DNA of 64,000 nucleotides from positions 186,001-250,000 of the forward strand of contig NZ_JADVKT010000004.1 of assembly GCF_016508255.1 (NCBI RefSeq), in the 5' to 3' direction. The stretch is from Acinetobacter calcoaceticus (GTDB lineage: Bacteria; Pseudomonadota; Gammaproteobacteria; Pseudomonadales; Moraxellaceae). A model generated the notes under the pieces. The model saw only the letters and a list, made by a program, of their open reading frames with translations. It was not told the origin of the DNA and did not search any database. Position numbers and translations under genes: made by a program. Shown in pieces: positions 1 to 9,298 of this stretch (position 1 is the stretch's first letter; every line of letters starts with the position of its first letter).

Positions 1-441
1 CGCACTAAAGCAAAAGCCAATAACCACCATGTCAAAATTGGGGTGAATGCCTTCATTATTGCCAGAGATACCGAAGAAGAAGCAAAAGCGGTACTCCAAG
101 AAATTATTGATAAAGCCAACACGGAAGCAGTAAATGCATTTGGCGATGCAACACGTGAAGCAGGTGCAGCTTCACCAGAGCAACAAGGTAACTGGGCGAA
201 ATCAAGTTTTGAAGATCTAGTGCAATATAACGATGGTTTTAAAACTAATTTAATTGGTACACCCCAGCAAATTGCTGAACGTATTGTGGCGCTTAAAGAT
301 GTAGGCGTTGATTTGATTCTTTCTGGATTCTTACATTTCATTGAAGAGGTAGAATATTTTGGGGAAAAAGTTCTACCACTCGTTCGCCAATTAGAACTTC
401 AACAAGAAAAGGAGATAGAAATTCAAGCCAAATCAGCCTAA
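1..441 (+). CDS. sfnG: Dimethylsulfone monooxygenase SfnG, C-terminal part (5' end outside window)
   Basis: The frame is open to base 1, so this is the last 146 residues of a longer protein rather than a short gene starting at the GTG at 43. The segment matches my recollection of the SfnG C-terminus, including the VGVNAF-, NWAKS-, DLVQYNDGFKTNLIGTP- and GVDLILSGFLHF-like stretches. SfnG is an FMNH2-dependent luciferase-fold monooxygenase that converts dimethylsulfone to methanesulfinate during sulfur scavenging; that role is family knowledge. The C-terminal tail rich in E, K and Q is poorly conserved in the family. A strong terminator follows. The remainder of the sulfur operon would lie to the left of the window. 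Confidence 0.88.
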   Translation, partial: RTKAKANNHHVKIGVNAFIIARDTEEEAKAVLQEIIDKANTEAVNAFGDATREAGAASPEQQGNWAKSSFEDLVQYNDGFKTNLIGTPQQIAERIVALKDVGVDLILSGFLHFIEEVEYFGEKVLPLVRQLELQQEKEIEIQAKSA

Positions 442-502
442 AAAACTTCAGTTAAAGCAGCGCAAGACAATAAAAACAATAAATTAAAAATAAAGACTTA
501 TT

Positions 503-536
503 GGCTCCAAGACTCGGCTTGGAGCCTTTATTTTTT
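503..536 (+). terminator. Rho-independent terminator after sfnG
   Basis: GGCTCCAAG at 503-511 pairs with CTTGGAGCC at 518-526 and is followed by a T-rich run to 536. The T run overlaps the stop codon of the convergent Lrp-type gene. Confidence 0.88.
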
Positions 537-948
537 AGGATTTCTCAACTTCTCGAATTACTGTTTCAACCGAATAGCGGCACCATTTTGAAAGTTTTTC
601 GATAAATTCATTTAATGCTGTGGGTTCAAAATGGCTTACGATCATATAACACGCTTTTCCCATGACCTTAAAGCATTCATCAATTTGTTCATATTGCTTG
701 ACTAAATTTTCAATTTCTTCAAATGCGCGTTGTTCATTTAAATGCAAATGAATAAATTGTTTATGGCTGTATTGCACAGCAATCGTGTAATTTTTAATGA
801 CACCCGCATCCATTAACTGAGCAATTCGAGCGCCTACCGCCTGCCCTGTTCGATGAACACGCTGTCCAATTTCTTTATTTGTCAGACGGGAATCTTGCTT
901 GAGTAATGCAATAATTTTTAGATCAATCGGGTCTAATTCAATATTCAT
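535..948 (-). CDS. Lrp/AsnC-family transcriptional regulator
   Basis: A 137-residue protein with the Lrp/AsnC layout. An N-terminal winged helix-turn-helix begins with DPIDLKIIALLKQDSRLTNKEIG and a recognition helix near residues 22-45, followed by a C-terminal alpha/beta effector domain (about residues 65-135). These regulators bind amino acids or related small molecules and usually control a neighbouring gene. Here the gene diverges from an isochorismatase-family hydrolase across a 105-bp gap, which makes that hydrolase the obvious candidate target; this is inference. The effector domain lacks an obvious classic amino-acid-binding signature, so the ligand cannot be stated. The family call is firm, the ligand unknown. 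Confidence 0.85.
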   Translation of the reverse strand: MNIELDPIDLKIIALLKQDSRLTNKEIGQRVHRTGQAVGARIAQLMDAGVIKNYTIAVQYSHKQFIHLHLNEQRAFEEIENLVKQYEQIDECFKVMGKACYMIVSHFEPTALNEFIEKLSKWCRYSVETVIREVEKS

Positions 949-1053
949 TTTTCATGGCGAAAGAAAATGGGCGGTAATGCTTTCATCTGACTATAGCCGA
1001 TTTTGCAAGCAGAGAATAATCTTGTTTCATCTCATATCAACAAGAGTGATCTC

Positions 1054-1596
1054 ATGAAACAAGCACTATTAATTATCGATGTCCAAAATGATTATTTTAA
1101 AAATGGCAAAATGGAATTGGTTGGGCCAGATCAAGCGCTAGAAAAAATAAAACAGCTCGAACAATATTTTAGCGAGAAAAACTTGCCAATTATTTATGTA
1201 CAACATATTAATCCACCGCAAGCCAGCTTCTTCCAAGAAAATACAGATGGGGTTTTGCTTCATCCTGAACTCAACGCTCATAATGAGTCATTGATCGTGA
1301 CAAAGCATTATCCAAACAGTTTTTTAGAAACCAATTTAGATGAACTTTTAAAAACACATCAAATTGAGCAACTCGTGATTACAGGCATGATGACTCATAT
1401 GTGTATTGATTCAGGCACACGTGCAGCCAAAGAGCTTGGCTATCAACCCATTTTAATTGCAGATGCTACTGCAACTCGTGATTTAAGCTATGGTGGAAAG
1501 ACTGCAAAAGCTGAAGAAGTGCAAACTGCTTTTTTAACTGCGCTGAGTACGTTTGCAAATGTACAAAATACTGCTGACTTTTTAGAAAACTCTTAA
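1054..1596 (+). CDS. Isochorismatase-family cysteine hydrolase
   Basis: A 180-residue protein with the Asp-Lys-Cys triad of the isochorismatase/nicotinamidase superfamily: D9 in IIDVQNDYF, K84 in VTKHYPNSF and C117 in MMTHMCIDSG. The ATG at 1054 is preferred over an upstream in-frame TTG at 1003, because every conserved residue lies after it and the TTG has no ribosome binding site. The substrate cannot be told from sequence; relatives hydrolyse isochorismate, nicotinamide, N-carbamoyl amides or ureidoacrylate. The gene is divergent from the Lrp-type regulator at 535-948, which may control it. Confidence 0.85.
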   Translation: MKQALLIIDVQNDYFKNGKMELVGPDQALEKIKQLEQYFSEKNLPIIYVQHINPPQASFFQENTDGVLLHPELNAHNESLIVTKHYPNSFLETNLDELLKTHQIEQLVITGMMTHMCIDSGTRAAKELGYQPILIADATATRDLSYGGKTAKAEEVQTAFLTALSTFANVQNTADFLENS

Positions 1597-1607
1597 TAAG
1601 GTTCAAT

Positions 1608-1632
1608 AAAAAAGCCCCGATTGGAGCTTTTT
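1608..1632. terminator. Bidirectional terminator between convergent hydrolase and acs
   Basis: AAAAAAGC at 1608-1615 pairs with GCTTTTT at 1626-1632 around a short GC-rich apex with one mismatch. It has an A run on one side and a T run on the other, and lies between two converging genes. Confidence 0.75.
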
Positions 1633-1640
1633 CTTAGATA

Positions 1641-3590
1641 TTAGTTTTGCTTGTCGGGATAGACCGTGGCAATTAACTGATCTACTACAGCAGGTTCAGC
1701 CAAAGTAGATGTATCACCTAAACTATCAAGCTCGTTTGCCGCAATCTTTCTTAAAATACGGCGCATAATTTTACCCGAACGCGTTTTAGGTAGTGCTGGC
1801 GCCCAATGTAGTGCATCAGGTGAAGCCACTGGTCCAAGTACTTTACGTACCCAGTTAATTAACTCTTTACGCAGCTCTTCCGACTCTGGTACGCCCGCTT
1901 GTAAGGTCACAAAAGTACAAATACCCTGCCCTTTAATATCATGTGGCATTCCCACTACCGCAGCTTCTGCCACGGCTTCATGCGACACTAGTGCACTTTC
2001 AATTTCAGCAGTACCTAGACGGTGTCCAGAAACGTTTAATACATCGTCCACACGGCCTGTGATCCAGTAATAGCCATCTTCATCACGACGAACACCATCA
2101 CCTGTAAAATATGTATTTTTAAAGGTCGAGAAATAGGCCTCAATAAAGCGCTCAGGGTCACCCCAAATGGTACGCATCTGACCTGGCCATGAATCTTTAA
2201 TTACAAGGTTACCTTCAGCCGCACCTTCTAACTCATTGCCCTCACCATCTACAATAGCGGGTTGAATACCAAATAACGGACGTGTTGCCGAACCGGGTTT
2301 TAAAGCTGTTGCACCCGGCAATGGAGCAATCAAAATACCTCCTGTTTCGGTTTGCCACCACGTATCAACAATCGGGCAGCGACCTTCACCAACCACGTTG
2401 TAGTACCAGTTCCAAGCCTCAGGGTTAATAGGTTCACCAACTGAACCAAGTAAACGTAAGCTGCTACGGTTACTTTCACGTACATACGAATCGCCTTCTC
2501 GCATCATGGCGCGAATCGCAGTTGGAGCCGTATATAAAATAGAGACTTTGTGCTTATCGACCACATGACCAAGACGTGCCCATGTTGGGTATTGAGGCAC
2601 GCCCTCAAACATTAAGGTCGTGGTTCCATTTGCGAGTGGTCCATAAATGAGATAACTATGTCCGGTAATCCAGCCTACATCAGCCGTACACCAATACACA
2701 TCATCCTGTTTTAAATCAAAAACCTCTTTAAAGGTACTGGCCACATAAACCAGATAACCACCAGTAGTATGCAAGACACCTTTCGGTTTACCAGTCGATC
2801 CAGATGTATAGAGAATAAATAAAGGGTCTTCTGCCTTCATAGGCTCTGGAGGGCAGTTCGCATCAACCTCCATAATAATGAGGTGATACCACAAATCACG
2901 ACCCGGCTTCATTTCAATCGGGTTCGCATTACGGTAAACCACGACTACATTTTCAACACACTCTGTACCTGGCAACTCTAGAGCCAAATCGACATTTTCT
3001 TTAAGTGGCAATAGTTTTCCAGCACGTAGACTTGAGTCTGCGGTAATCACAAGTTTTGCTTGGCTATCTTCAATACGGCTTGCTAAGGAGTCTGGTGAGA
3101 ACCCACCAAATACCACACAGTGAACTGCACCAATCCGAGTACAGGCCAACATGGCAATTGCAGCCTCAGTCACCATTGGCATATACAGCACAACACGGTC
3201 ACCTTTACCAATGCCATATTTCTTTAAAACATTGGCAAAGCGACAAACTTCATCGTGTAATTCTTTATAAGAAACGATTTTATGGCGAGAAGGATGGTCG
3301 CCTTCCCAAATAATTGCAGGTTTATGAGGATGTTCTTTAAGATGCCTATCTAGGCAGTTTGCTGATACGTTCAACTCACCATCAGCAAACCATTCAATTT
3401 TGAAATTGTCTTTGTCAAAACTGGTATTTTTAACTTGGGTAAATGGCTTTATCCAATCGACAATTTTAGCTTGCTCTGCCCAGAATTCATCTGGGTGCTC
3501 GATAGAGTGTTGATAACGTTTAAAGTAGTCTGCTTCAACAGTACGAGCTGTTTTTTTAAATTCCTCTGGTACTGGATAGATCTCATTCAT
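1641..3590 (-). CDS. acs: Acetyl-CoA synthetase (AMP-forming)
   Basis: A 649-residue enzyme, close to the usual length of about 650. It activates acetate to acetyl-AMP and then acetyl-CoA in the cytoplasm. Family landmarks are present: the P-loop-like [13 protein letters not shown], the [10 protein letters not shown] and [10 protein letters not shown] stretches, the hinge region [19 protein letters not shown], and RSGKIMRR near residue 607, whose lysine is the acetylation target in well-studied homologues. The start at 3590 is chosen over one ten codons upstream because AAGGAAG sits seven bases before it and homologues begin MNEIYPVP. It stands alone, converging on the hydrolase gene. Confidence 0.97.
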   Translation of the reverse strand: MNEIYPVPEEFKKTARTVEADYFKRYQHSIEHPDEFWAEQAKIVDWIKPFTQVKNTSFDKDNFKIEWFADGELNVSANCLDRHLKEHPHKPAIIWEGDHPSRHKIVSYKELHDEVCRFANVLKKYGIGKGDRVVLYMPMVTEAAIAMLACTRIGAVHCVVFGGFSPDSLASRIEDSQAKLVITADSSLRAGKLLPLKENVDLALELPGTECVENVVVVYRNANPIEMKPGRDLWYHLIIMEVDANCPPEPMKAEDPLFILYTSGSTGKPKGVLHTTGGYLVYVASTFKEVFDLKQDDVYWCTADVGWITGHSYLIYGPLANGTTTLMFEGVPQYPTWARLGHVVDKHKVSILYTAPTAIRAMMREGDSYVRESNRSSLRLLGSVGEPINPEAWNWYYNVVGEGRCPIVDTWWQTETGGILIAPLPGATALKPGSATRPLFGIQPAIVDGEGNELEGAAEGNLVIKDSWPGQMRTIWGDPERFIEAYFSTFKNTYFTGDGVRRDEDGYYWITGRVDDVLNVSGHRLGTAEIESALVSHEAVAEAAVVGMPHDIKGQGICTFVTLQAGVPESEELRKELINWVRKVLGPVASPDALHWAPALPKTRSGKIMRRILRKIAANELDSLGDTSTLAEPAVVDQLIATVYPDKQN

Positions 3591-3883
3591 ACGCAACTTC
3601 CTTGATCTTGTGCATCCCATCTCGAGACTGTGGCTATTATTTTAGTGGATCTTATTTGCATGCCTTTGCAGTATGATGACTCTTTCAAAATCCAAACAAT
3701 GCGACTTTGGTCATATATTAACCACTTACTCAAGCATACGAAATTGTGAATATTTTTATAAAATTAAGTTGATTTAAAACATTTGTCTATAGCTTTTACT
3801 TTTATAATTTTTTCAAGATTTGATGGTTTTGATCATCAACAAAGATTATTTTTCTCTCATACGCAACACAGGAATAAAATAAT

Positions 3884-4459
3884 ATGTTTGCCCAAACGAC
3901 CTCCTCACGCCCACCACAGCTCCCTTTTAAAGATAGTCCTTTTTCAATTCATGGGCGCTTTAATCGCATGAGCTATTTAGGTGGATATGGACTGATTTAT
4001 TTAGTCACCCTCGTGGGTTATCTTATTTTGGCCTCATTCCTTGGAAATTTTCAGCTTTCAAGTAATCTGTTCAATTTTGAATTTTATAGCTCTCTTTCTG
4101 GCCTCAGTGCCTTAGTGGTCTGGGCTTTTTCGCTGTTCTTAATTTATTTAAATATTGTTCTCGTTGTGCGACGTCTGCACGATTTAAATAAAAGTGGTTG
4201 GATGGGATTGTTACTTTTCATTCCAGTTGTTCAGTTCTTTTTTATGATTTATTTACTGCTTGCCTCAGGTACAGCAGGTCCAAATGAGTATGGTCCTGTT
4301 CGACCTTCAACGTTTATAGAAAAACTCATGGCTTGGCTGATCTTAGTGGCTATTTTAATTAGCCTCATTTCAACAGCAGGTATTTTTTATTACTTCTCAG
4401 GTACCGATAGCCTAGAAACACCGACACAAATCTTACAAAAAGGAACGGAATACTTTTAA
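3884..4459 (+). CDS. DUF805 family inner-membrane protein
   Basis: A 191-residue protein. After a short soluble N-terminus come the DUF805 hallmarks: FSIHGRFNRMSYLGGYGLIY near residues 25-45, a central RRLHDLNKSGW motif, and GPNEYGP after the third hydrophobic segment. I see about four membrane segments. The function of DUF805 proteins is not established. An AGGA sequence lies about ten bases before the ATG. The gene is followed after 62 bp by an MscS-type channel gene on the same strand and could share its transcript. A 62-codon reading frame overlapping its 5' end has no support. Confidence 0.85.
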   Translation: MFAQTTSSRPPQLPFKDSPFSIHGRFNRMSYLGGYGLIYLVTLVGYLILASFLGNFQLSSNLFNFEFYSSLSGLSALVVWAFSLFLIYLNIVLVVRRLHDLNKSGWMGLLLFIPVVQFFFMIYLLLASGTAGPNEYGPVRPSTFIEKLMAWLILVAILISLISTAGIFYYFSGTDSLETPTQILQKGTEYF

Positions 4460-4494
4460 TTAAAAAACACTTTATTATTTAGATGAACTCATTA

Positions 4495-4522
4495 TAGTAG
4501 GCGCACATTTTATCTCCTACTA
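4495..4522 (+). promoter_or_regulatory. Inverted repeat abutting the mscS start codon
   Basis: TAGTAGG (4495-4501) and CCTACTA (4516-4522) form a 7-bp inverted repeat with a 14-base spacer. The right arm includes the A of the ATG at 4522, and no Shine-Dalgarno sequence is visible. It may be an operator or a leader hairpin; function is unknown. Confidence 0.45.
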
Positions 4523-5544
4523 TGATGGAAGCTGAAAACAGCTTTCATGAATTTATTCAATCGAGACTTGTCGTGGCTGATGAACAAAAATCCTTAACGG
4601 ATGTTGCAAAAAATACAGGCGAACTTTTGCAAGAAGCGGGTACTAAAACTACTCAAACAGTTTTAGCACATACCGAGAAATATCATGATGCCTATACCAC
4701 TATCGACAAAATTGTAGATAGTTTCTGGGAACGTGTGCCTTATATCTGTATTGCGATCACTGTTTTTATTATTTTTTGGCTATTGACCAAATTATTTAAG
4801 TTCTTTGTTCGCAAGACTTTAGAAAATCGCTCGTATACTCGCCAAAATTTAGTGCTTGTTTTAAACCGTGTCGGTAGTACAACAATTTTATTCTTTGGTT
4901 TCTTAATTGCTTTAGTTATCTCGATTCCAGGGTTTACACCAGGGCAGTTAATGAGTGCACTGGGTATCGGTTCGGTCGCAATTGGTTTTGCATTTAAAGA
5001 TATCTTTCAGAACTTACTGTCAGGCATCTTAATTTTATTAAGCGAACCTTTCCGTATTGGTGATTCGATTGTTGTTAATTCGCTTGAAGGAACTGTTGAA
5101 GACATTCAGATTCGTGCAACGTTCTTACGCTCACCAGATGGTCGCCGCATTGTTATTCCAAACGCGACTGTGTATACGAGTGCTTTAACGGTAAATACAG
5201 CGTACCAACAACGACGCTGCGAGTTTGTAGTCGGAATTGGTTATGATGACGATGAGCAAAAAGCAAAAAAAATCATTTTAGATATTCTCAATAATGACCG
5301 AAATGTCCTCAGTCAGCCTTCTTTCTCTGTCAATGTAACAGCTTTAGCAGATTTCTCGGTTAACCTTACCGTACGCTGGTGGATTGATACAACTGAAACT
5401 GATATTTCATCATCTACGAGCGCCATTCAAACGCAAGTAAAACAAGCTTTCAATACCAACGGTATTAATATTCCTTACCCAATTCAGGAATTAAAAATGG
5501 CTGTAAATCATTTACCCTTGAGTACAGACAACTCAAATAAATAA
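4522..5544 (+). CDS. MscS-family small mechanosensitive channel
   Basis: A 340-residue protein of the small-conductance mechanosensitive channel family, which opens under membrane tension to release solutes in hypo-osmotic shock. An N-terminal soluble extension of about 70 residues is followed by three membrane segments. The third is the glycine/alanine-rich pore helix (GIGSVAIGFAFKDIFQNLLSG), followed by EPFRIGD and the beta domain with GTVEDIQIRATFLRSPDGR and IPN. The C-terminal cytoplasmic alpha/beta domain runs to about residue 330. The start is uncertain because no ribosome binding site is seen; ATG codons lie at 4522 and 4525. The 3' end overlaps convergent rsmE by 12 bp. Confidence 0.9.
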   Translation: MMEAENSFHEFIQSRLVVADEQKSLTDVAKNTGELLQEAGTKTTQTVLAHTEKYHDAYTTIDKIVDSFWERVPYICIAITVFIIFWLLTKLFKFFVRKTLENRSYTRQNLVLVLNRVGSTTILFFGFLIALVISIPGFTPGQLMSALGIGSVAIGFAFKDIFQNLLSGILILLSEPFRIGDSIVVNSLEGTVEDIQIRATFLRSPDGRRIVIPNATVYTSALTVNTAYQQRRCEFVVGIGYDDDEQKAKKIILDILNNDRNVLSQPSFSVNVTALADFSVNLTVRWWIDTTETDISSSTSAIQTQVKQAFNTNGINIPYPIQELKMAVNHLPLSTDNSNK

Positions 5545-6240
5545 ACGCCCTAAAATATAAGAAATTGACGTTTCTGTTCTTAAAATACGGTTGCCTAAGC
5601 TCACAGCTTGGCAGCCGTTTTTTGTGAGTAAATCAATTTCATAAGGAATAAATCCACCTTCGGGACCCACGATTACACTACAAGCATGGCCAATACTATT
5701 TGGCATACTCTGCTCAGCATAAGGATGAGCTACATAGGCAGGAGTTTCTTTTGAAATTAAGCTTGGCAAAACATCTTCAACAAAAGGTTTAAAACGTTTA
5801 TACATTTGAATTTCAGGAACAACAGTGTCACCTGCTTGCTCAAGGCCTAAAGTCACATAATTGTCGATTTGTTGCAAAAATGGAGTTTGCCAATAGCTTT
5901 TATCTACGCGGTAACTATGAATCAGACTAATCTTTTGAACACCTAAAGTCACACTATCCATAATTAAGCGGCGTAAAACTTTTGGCCTTGGTAAAGCCAC
6001 AATTAAATGAACTGGATTTTTTGCAGGTACAGCCTCTTCACTAATAGGACGTATACAAACTTCTTGTTCGTTAATCGAAATAATTTCAGTGGTATAACGT
6101 GCACCGTTGCGAATGCCAACTTTCAGATTTTGGCCGACCGTGACATCAAGATGATCACGTAAATGCTGTAATTGGCGCTTTGAACGAATTGACCATGTAT
6201 CTGACTGGATATCTTCTGGTTCTAATAGAACGATATTCAT
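5533..6240 (-). CDS. rsmE: 16S rRNA m3U1498 methyltransferase RsmE
   Basis: A 235-residue SPOUT-class methyltransferase that methylates N3 of U1498 in 16S rRNA using S-adenosylmethionine. It shows the N-terminal PUA-like domain (QLQHLRDHLDVTVGQ, about residues 20-75) and the SPOUT knot motifs VGPEGGF and LGNRILRTET near the C-terminus. The start ATG overlaps the stop of waaA in an ATGA arrangement, so the two are translationally coupled. Its 3' end runs 12 bp into convergent mscS. Confidence 0.93.
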   Translation of the reverse strand: MNIVLLEPEDIQSDTWSIRSKRQLQHLRDHLDVTVGQNLKVGIRNGARYTTEIISINEQEVCIRPISEEAVPAKNPVHLIVALPRPKVLRRLIMDSVTLGVQKISLIHSYRVDKSYWQTPFLQQIDNYVTLGLEQAGDTVVPEIQMYKRFKPFVEDVLPSLISKETPAYVAHPYAEQSMPNSIGHACSVIVGPEGGFIPYEIDLLTKNGCQAVSLGNRILRTETSISYILGRLFI

Positions 6241-7529
6241 GATTTGTCGGCCAAATACCGGTTAATTACTCCAATATGTTTTTGCAATGAACCTTGATTC
6301 CGCTGTAAGACTTTATGCGCTTGCTCTACCACCTGTTGGGTCTGTTCAGGCTCAGCTAAACAAGCCATCCAGATTGCTACAACCTGTTCTGCATTTTGAG
6401 CAATCAATACACCATTTTCATCAATGAACTCATCGACAATGGTTTGGAAGTTAAAGTAGCGGGGTCCAATCACTGTTGGAACATTTAAAACCATAGGCTC
6501 TAAAATATTATGCCCACCACCTGGCTCATTTAAAGAACCACCTACAAAACATACCTGACTCAAGGCGTACCACAACCAAAGCTCACCCATACTATCGGCT
6601 AGATAAACCTGTGTACTCGTATGAATACTTTGGTTCAAACTTCTACGATGAGTAATTAAATCTAGGTTTTGGCAAATTTCAAATACTTCATCAAAACGTT
6701 CAGGATGTCGAGGTACAACAATACAAACCAGCTCGGGGTTCGACTTTAAATAAGGTTGAAGTACCTGCAAAATTTGTTGTTCTTCAGGTGCATGTGTACT
6801 GGCAATTGTCAGGACTTTACGCTGCTCCAAATACCATAGCTGGTGTAACTTTGCAGCCTGATTTAAAAATGCTTCTGGTGCATGAATATCAAATTTAATA
6901 TTTCCCACTACCTGACTTTTTTGCTGATCTAAGCCAAGTTCTACATAACGCTGACGGGTTGCATTATCTTGTGCCAAAACCCAATCGATTTTTCCCAGCA
7001 TTCCTGCTGTTAATCCCGTAACCCGACCATAACCTTTAGCAGATTTTTCAGATAACCGGGCATTTAACAATAAGCACGGTACATGTTGTAGCTTGGCTTG
7101 ATCGATTAAATTTGGCCAAAGTTCTGTTTCAACCAATGCTAAAAGTTTTGGCTGATACAACTCAAAAAATTGTTTTAAAAGATGCTTTTGGTCAACAGGC
7201 AAATAAACTGCTTGAAACAAGTCTAAATAAGGCGCTTTTAGAAATAATGATTTAGCGCGTGCCTGACCTGTTTTAGTCGTATTGGTAACCAAAACAGGTT
7301 GTCCGAGCTTAAGATAATGCTCGATTAAAGGCTGTGCGGCATTGGTTTCTCCAACCGAAACAGCATGGAACCAGATTACTCTCACATTTTTCGGAGATTC
7401 AAACGGTCCAAATCTTTCAAGACATTCCTGATTATATAATTCCTGGCTTTCTGCACGTTTTTTTATCCGCCAGTGGTAAAAAGGTTTTAATAAATGGAGT
7501 GCGGTGTTGTACCAAAATGGGGTCGCCAA
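6237..7529 (-). CDS. waaA: 3-deoxy-D-manno-octulosonic acid (Kdo) transferase
   Basis: A 430-residue GT-B glycosyltransferase that adds Kdo to lipid IVA at the inner face of the cytoplasmic membrane during lipid A-core assembly. It has the N-terminal membrane-associated segment, the HAVSVGE motif near residue 56 carrying the proposed catalytic glutamate, and the C-terminal nucleotide-sugar binding stretch GGSLNEPGGGHNILEP. The start is TTG: GAGG lies eight bases upstream, the sequence from there matches the family N-terminus, and no early in-frame ATG exists. It is coupled to rsmE. Whether it adds one or two Kdo residues is not readable from sequence. Confidence 0.93.
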   Translation of the reverse strand: MATPFWYNTALHLLKPFYHWRIKKRAESQELYNQECLERFGPFESPKNVRVIWFHAVSVGETNAAQPLIEHYLKLGQPVLVTNTTKTGQARAKSLFLKAPYLDLFQAVYLPVDQKHLLKQFFELYQPKLLALVETELWPNLIDQAKLQHVPCLLLNARLSEKSAKGYGRVTGLTAGMLGKIDWVLAQDNATRQRYVELGLDQQKSQVVGNIKFDIHAPEAFLNQAAKLHQLWYLEQRKVLTIASTHAPEEQQILQVLQPYLKSNPELVCIVVPRHPERFDEVFEICQNLDLITHRRSLNQSIHTSTQVYLADSMGELWLWYALSQVCFVGGSLNEPGGGHNILEPMVLNVPTVIGPRYFNFQTIVDEFIDENGVLIAQNAEQVVAIWMACLAEPEQTQQVVEQAHKVLQRNQGSLQKHIGVINRYLADKS

Positions 7530-7589
7530 GCGGGTTGCCTCAAATAGTCAAAATTTCAAACTGGGGGAAAATATAACATAGATAAAAAA

Positions 7590-7623
7590 AATGGCAGAGT
7601 TTCGATACCTAAACTCTACCATT
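7590..7623 (-). terminator. Terminator after the old-yellow-enzyme gene
   Basis: An imperfect stem with arms at 7590-7602 and 7611-7623, followed on the minus strand by eight T residues. Confidence 0.8.
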
Positions 7624-7686
7624 ACAAAAAAAGCGATCTACTGAGTCCATAAACAAACTAGATCAGTAAATAATCATTTAAAAAAT

Positions 7687-8745
7687 TTACGAAGCTTCTA
7701 GCGTTGGATAGTCAGTATAACCTTCAGCACCTTTCGCATATAAAGTCGTTGGTTGAAGTTCATTTAAAGGTAAGTCTTGCTCTAAACGCTGTAACAGGTC
7801 CGGATTTGCAATATATGCCTTACCAAAAGATACTGCATCAGCTTCACCATCACGCAAGATACGTTTTGCTGACTCTGGTGTTAAATTCTCGTTGGCAATC
7901 CATACACCATTAAATTTTTCACGAAGTTTTGGACTAATGCTGTCAGCCGCTTCATATTCACGAGAGAAAATGAAAGCAACATTACGTTGGTTAAGTTCTT
8001 CAACCACATAACCAAAAGTTGCTAACGGGTTTTCATCTCCCATATCGTGCGAGTCGCCACGCGGTGCAATATGTACACCTACTCGGCCAGCGCCCCATAC
8101 TTCAATAAAGGCATCAACAACTTCTAATAACAAGCGAGCACGGTTTTCAACAGGACCACCATATTGGTCATCACGCTGGTTAGTATTACTTTGAAGGAAC
8201 TGGTCAATTAAATAACCATTTGCTGCATGTAATTCAACGCCATCAAAACCAGCTGCTTTAGCTAATTCTGCTGAATGTTTATATTGAGCTACAACCTCTT
8301 TAATTTCTTCTAGAGAAAGTGCACGCGGCTTCACATACGGACGCTTAGGACGCAATAGGCTCACTTCACCAGCTGGCTGAATCGCACTCGGTGCAACAGG
8401 AATATCGCCGTCTAAAAGCTCAGGATGCGAAATACGACCCACATGCCAGAGTTGAGCTACAATTTTTGAACCTTGAGCATGAACTGCCTCAATAATTTTA
8501 TTCCAAGCTTGCGCCTGCTCTTGTGACCATAATCCCGGGGTTTCTGCATAACCCACAGTTTTTGAACCAATCACTGTTGCTTCAGTCAAAATAAGACCAG
8601 CATTTGCACGCTGTTGATAATATTCAACCATTAAATCATTCGGTACTCGGCTTTCACCACTACGCGCACGCGTTAATGGAGCCATCACCAATCGATTTTT
8701 AATTTCAAAATCACCAACCGTTAAAGGAGTATTGAGTTCAGCCAT
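7687..8745 (-). CDS. Old yellow enzyme family FMN ene-reductase (NemA-like)
   Basis: A 352-residue TIM-barrel flavoprotein. Members reduce alpha,beta-unsaturated carbonyls, maleimides and nitro-esters with NAD(P)H. Visible landmarks are RLVMAPLTRAR at the N-terminus, WHVGRISHPE, and the active-site stretch VELHAANGYLIDQFL, where His and Asn of HAAN are the substrate-binding pair in bacterial NemA/PETN-reductase-like members. SFGKAYIANPDL is the phosphate-binding end. The gene lies 28 bp downstream of an ArsR-type regulator on the same strand, so the two probably form an inducible electrophile-detoxification operon (inference). GAGG precedes the ATG by six bases. Confidence 0.92.
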   Translation of the reverse strand: MAELNTPLTVGDFEIKNRLVMAPLTRARSGESRVPNDLMVEYYQQRANAGLILTEATVIGSKTVGYAETPGLWSQEQAQAWNKIIEAVHAQGSKIVAQLWHVGRISHPELLDGDIPVAPSAIQPAGEVSLLRPKRPYVKPRALSLEEIKEVVAQYKHSAELAKAAGFDGVELHAANGYLIDQFLQSNTNQRDDQYGGPVENRARLLLEVVDAFIEVWGAGRVGVHIAPRGDSHDMGDENPLATFGYVVEELNQRNVAFIFSREYEAADSISPKLREKFNGVWIANENLTPESAKRILRDGEADAVSFGKAYIANPDLLQRLEQDLPLNELQPTTLYAKGAEGYTDYPTLEAS

Positions 8746-8773
8746 AATCGCCTCGACTTACACATTAAATAAT

Positions 8774-9076
8774 TTAAAGTGTTTGTTTTAAATGTTCGAT
8801 ATATTGCTGAATCAAAGCTTCGTTACGTGAAAAATAAGACCATTGACCATATTTTTGGACCTGAATGAGGCCCGCCTGTTGTAACACAGACAAATGATTA
8901 GACATCGTAGACTGAGCTACTTTACCCAACCGTTCAATATGACCTGCACAAACACCCTTCTCAAAACTACCACCGCACTCTTCAACAGGTAAATAATGGT
9001 CAGGTTCTTTTAACCATTGCAAAATTTGCCGGCGCAGAGGATTGGAAAGGGCTTTGCTAATTGCATCAATATCCAT
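8774..9076 (-). CDS. ArsR-family regulator, candidate electrophile or redox sensor
   Basis: A 100-residue winged-helix protein. The ArsR signature is seen in ALSNPLRRQILQWL and QSTMSNHLSVLQQAGLI (recognition helix), followed by a YFSRN wing. Two cysteines, C34 and C43, lie in an ECGGSFEKGVCAGH insertion before the recognition helix. They do not form the classic ELCVCDL arsenic or metal site. Because the downstream gene encodes an ene-reductase, I infer that these thiols sense electrophiles or oxidation. The upstream region carries three 22-bp tandem repeats that are plausible operators. The metal-sensor alternative cannot be excluded. Confidence 0.85.
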   Translation of the reverse strand: MDIDAISKALSNPLRRQILQWLKEPDHYLPVEECGGSFEKGVCAGHIERLGKVAQSTMSNHLSVLQQAGLIQVQKYGQWSYFSRNEALIQQYIEHLKQTL

Positions 9077-9131
9077 AGGCTCAACACGTCTTTTTAAACG
9101 AACAAAGCTTTGTTCAGCATTTCAAAAACAT

Positions 9132-9197
9132 CATATCGCATTTTTGCGATATTCATATCTATTTTTTCCGATATTCATATCGCATTTTTTCGATCAA
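9132..9197 (-). promoter_or_regulatory. Three tandem 22-bp repeats upstream of arsR, candidate operators
   Basis: Units lie at 9132-9153, 9154-9175 and 9176-9197. On the plus strand each begins CATATC, followed by a T-rich core; CGATATTCATAT spans the two internal junctions and is a near-palindrome. A spacing of about two helical turns would place bound dimers on one face of the DNA. A TATGAT-like -10 element reads on the minus strand at 9130-9135, so bound regulator would cover the -35 region. Repeat structure is seen; operator function is inferred. Confidence 0.65.
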
Positions 9198-9298
9198 CAT
9201 TTAAATACTGAACTGCTTTGCCGTTTTAATCACTAAGAATCCAAGAGTCCTACATATTCATAGAGGAATTGTATTTAAACTAAAAGTTCAACAGACTC

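Noticed and set aside
3783..3971. A 62-codon gene overlapping the start of the DUF805 gene
   Set aside because: No ribosome binding site, no family features, and it overlaps a well-supported gene in another frame.
9042..9236. A plus-strand 64-codon gene across the arsR promoter
   Set aside because: It covers the tandem repeats and the start of arsR, and its translation has no recognisable features.
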